Assembly (NCBI GenBank): GCA_049969715.1
Contig: JBMFOH010000013.1
Span: forward strand, 1-44,839
Direction: 5' to 3'
Source of the DNA: JBMFOH01 sp049969715 [NCBI: bacterium]
GTDB lineage: Bacteria; DUMJ01
DNA length: 44,839 nt
Under the pieces are notes generated by a model that was not told where the DNA came from, did no database searches, and saw only the letters and a program-made list of their open reading frames with translations. Of this stretch, positions 43,172 through 44,839 are shown in pieces (position 1 is the first letter of the stretch; the number at the start of each line of letters is the position of its first letter). Position numbers and translations under genes: made by a program.

Positions 43172-44133
43172 GATTCTTTCATAAATGCTTCTATATTTTC
43201 TAGAGGCGTGCCTACTGGGAGGTCACATCCTGAACTTAAGATGAAATTTTTAGCCCCCTTCATACTCTCTAATAAATCTCTAGTGGCTTTAGCCACCTCT
43301 TCTGGATGAGACTGTAGAAATATCTTTACTGGGTCAAGGTTTCCTATTATAGCTACGCTCTCAGGTATAACCTTTGATGCCTCTTTTAAATTTACTAAAC
43401 TATCTAAACTTAGACCTACAGCTCCAGTAATAGACATCTTTTTTAATAGATGGTTAGTATTTCCACATATGTGCAGTATCAGAGGAATCTTTAACTCTTC
43501 AACTAGGAAAGAAAAATATCTCCCTGAAAACTCCTCAAACTGAATAGGAGAAAGCATCACAGCACTAGGTTCTAATACTGCTATCGTCTGTGCTCCAGCA
43601 TCTATAAGAGCTTTTGCGTAGTCTCTTATTACAGAGGCAGTAAACTCAAGAAACTTATGGGCTAATCCTGGGTTCAAAATGACGTTCATACTAAGGTCAC
43701 TCACTCCCATAAGCTCTCCAGCTAATGTAAATGGGCCTATAGTATATGCTCCGTTTATTACAGAAAAGTTTTTCCCTATATCCTCTACAACTCTTATAAA
43801 GATAGGCATCCTTCCAGATATACCTCTATATCTACGCTTAACAGCATCTAAATCTTCTTCTGTCTTTATATTATGAGTTCTTACAGAAGGATTCTCATCT
43901 CTAGGAAAGTTTATCTCTAGTCCTAATGCCTCTGCCTCTACTGTAAGGTCCATAAAAGGGAATACACCATCTGGCTGAAACCTCTCTATTAAAAGCCTCA
44001 TAGTTTTAAATTGAATAGTTCCATCTATTAGGTTGTCTTTTAAGGACGTATTTGAAAGTTGTATCCCTGGGGCACCTAACAGTGGAATAACTAAGGTTTT
44101 GTCTTTAGGTAATTTAAGACCCATATTATCCAC
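43153..44133 (-). CDS. MtaA/UroD-family corrinoid methyltransferase
   Basis: The protein has 326 aa with the uroporphyrinogen-decarboxylase fold. The zinc-ligand pattern of the MtaA/MtbA branch is visible: LILHICGNTNHLL (His and Cys) with a late SSGCDLPVGTP (Cys). This branch moves methyl groups between a corrinoid protein and coenzyme M or another acceptor. It overlaps the end of the corrinoid-protein gene (TAGTG, GTG start), which supports a working pair. True UroD is unlikely given the zinc motif and no heme genes nearby. Confidence 0.87.
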   Translation of the reverse strand: MDNMGLKLPKDKTLVIPLLGAPGIQLSNTSLKDNLIDGTIQFKTMRLLIERFQPDGVFPFMDLTVEAEALGLEINFPRDENPSVRTHNIKTEEDLDAVKRRYRGISGRMPIFIRVVEDIGKNFSVINGAYTIGPFTLAGELMGVSDLSMNVILNPGLAHKFLEFTASVIRDYAKALIDAGAQTIAVLEPSAVMLSPIQFEEFSGRYFSFLVEELKIPLILHICGNTNHLLKKMSITGAVGLSLDSLVNLKEASKVIPESVAIIGNLDPVKIFLQSHPEEVAKATRDLLESMKGAKNFILSSGCDLPVGTPLENIEAFMKESRRAGA

Positions 44134-44771
44134 TAATTCAAACTTATTAGTTCTTTCGCTTTCTCTACCGCACTTGCTGCATCTGGGGCATAACCATCTG
44201 CACCTATCTCATCAGCGTATCTCTGGGTAACTGGTGCCCCTCCAATCATAACCTTCACTTTTTCTCTTATACCTGCCTCCTTAAGAGCATTTATCGTATC
44301 CTTCATAGCAAGCATAGTGGTGGTTAGGAGTGCAGACATAGCTACAATATTAATCTCTTCATTCTTAGCCACCTCTACAAACCTCTCTGGGGATACATCT
44401 ACCCCTAAATCTATTATCTGAAAACCTGCGCCTTCCAACATCATAGCTACCAGGTTTTTACCAATATCGTGCAGGTCTCCTCTTACTGTCCCTATAGCTA
44501 CTTTACCTAAATAGGATGCTCCCGTTTGAGTAAGTAATGGCTTTATAAGGTCCATTCCTGCATGCATAGCCCTGGCAGCTATTAGAACCTCTGGCACATA
44601 GTATTCATTGTTCTTAAACTTCTCACCTACAACATTCATTCCTGGAACAAGAGCATTATCTAAGATCTCCTTAGGTGATATATTCTCTTTCAATGCCTGT
44701 TCCACAAGTTCTCTCACCTTTTTAGCATTTCCTACAATCAAAGCCTCGGAAATTTCATGTAAATTTACCAT
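44133..44771 (-). CDS. Corrinoid (B12-binding) methyltransferase protein, MtaC/MtbC type
   Basis: The protein has 212 aa. An N-terminal four-helix cap domain (about 1-85) is followed by the B12 domain with GDLHDIGKNLVAMMLEGAGF, where the His is the lower cobalt ligand. ALLTTTMLAMKD and MIGGAPVTQRYADEIGADGYAPDA follow. It carries the methyl group between a substrate-specific methyltransferase and the MtaA-type partner encoded next. No MtaB- or MttB-type substrate enzyme lies in the window, but upstream genes are cut off by the edge. The ATG has GGAGGTG. Confidence 0.93.
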   Translation of the reverse strand: MVNLHEISEALIVGNAKKVRELVEQALKENISPKEILDNALVPGMNVVGEKFKNNEYYVPEVLIAARAMHAGMDLIKPLLTQTGASYLGKVAIGTVRGDLHDIGKNLVAMMLEGAGFQIIDLGVDVSPERFVEVAKNEEINIVAMSALLTTTMLAMKDTINALKEAGIREKVKVMIGGAPVTQRYADEIGADGYAPDAASAVEKAKELISLN

Positions 44772-44800
44772 ACATTACACCTCCAAAAGTATTTTTAAAA

Positions 44801-44812
44801 ATTTTAGCATAC
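44801..44812 (-). promoter_or_regulatory. Putative extended -10 promoter of the corrinoid operon
   Basis: On the minus strand GTATGCTAAAAT matches the TTATGnTATAAT element of this window at all but two fixed positions. The start would be near 44794, 23 nt before the ATG. No clear -35 is visible. Confidence 0.45.
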
Positions 44813-44839
44813 TCATAAATAAATTAAAAGTCTACTAAT

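Noticed and set aside
1-44839. CRISPR array, toxin-antitoxin pair or phage-defence island
   Set aside because: I saw no regularly spaced repeats and no recognisable defence gene families in the window.

Overview
This is a stretch of bacterial chromosome with low GC content. The window opens inside the 5' end of a 16S rRNA gene on the minus strand. Genes use the standard bacterial code, strong AAGGAGG-type ribosome binding sites and sigma70-like promoters. Codon use is rich in AGA and ATA. I see no insertion sequences, phage genes, integrases or CRISPR arrays. Several exported proteins carry cleavable signal peptides. The ABC solute-binding protein lacks a lipobox cysteine, which fits a diderm cell. 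HspR control of heat-shock genes, corrinoid methyltransferase genes and an archaeal-type ATP-dependent DNA ligase point to an anaerobic, perhaps thermophilic lineage. I cannot name the phylum from sequence reading alone.

Layout. (1) 1-3882, minus strand: a mixed tRNA/mRNA transcription unit runs from a consensus promoter through tRNA-Gly(CCC), tRNA-Thr(CGT), a cyclophilin-like protein, a YesL-like membrane protein, an HtrA protease, a frameshifted FmdB-type zinc ribbon and an auxin-efflux-type carrier. The 16S rRNA gene follows with its own promoter. (2) 3888-12220, minus: a carbohydrate operon with a TIM-barrel sugar isomerase, a ribulose-phosphate 3-epimerase-like protein, two zinc dehydrogenases (one GatD-like), an amidohydrolase-type isomerase, a GH78-like glycosidase and a DUF192 protein. 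(3) 12393-12905, plus: a nitroreductase. (4) 12910-19931, minus: a heat-shock cluster of hspR, hsp20, a zinc-finger ClpC without a ClpP loop, a GlsB-like membrane protein, a second ClpC with a ClpP loop and an exported metallo-beta-lactamase-fold protein. GC-rich hairpins punctuate it. (5) 19957-23648, minus: ATP-dependent DNA ligase, hisC and a HAD phosphatase. (6) 23721-27706: rtcB and dgt, three tRNA genes, and a DnaQ-like exonuclease joined to a degenerate GIY-YIG domain. (7) 27735-28138: decayed gene remnants. (8) 28142-41558, minus: a roughly 13-kb glycan operon. In transcription order it encodes a LacI regulator, a solute-binding protein, two permeases, a DUF4185 (GH183-type) protein, a DUF2961 (GH172) protein, a sialidase-fold protein, a DapA-family aldolase, an FGGY kinase and GH116. 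A second FGGY kinase is divergent at 41630-43126. (9) 43153-44812, minus: a corrinoid protein and an MtaA/UroD-type methyltransferase.

How it works together. The most striking unit is region 8. DUF4185 (GH183) and DUF2961 (GH172) are the two families recently linked to endo- and exo-cleavage of D-arabinan. Here they sit with a sugar importer and two pentulose-type kinases, so a route for D-arabinofuranose-containing glycans is a reasonable hypothesis. Region 2 looks like a second, uncharacterised sugar or polyol pathway without its own importer. In region 4 the two ClpC paralogues appear to have split roles. One has a ClpP-docking tripeptide. The other has a ClpB-like loop plus an N-terminal zinc finger.

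Promoters fall into two visible classes. One has an extended -35 of the form CT(C/A)TTGACA. The other has a 12-base extended -10, TTATGnTATAAT, usually without a good -35.
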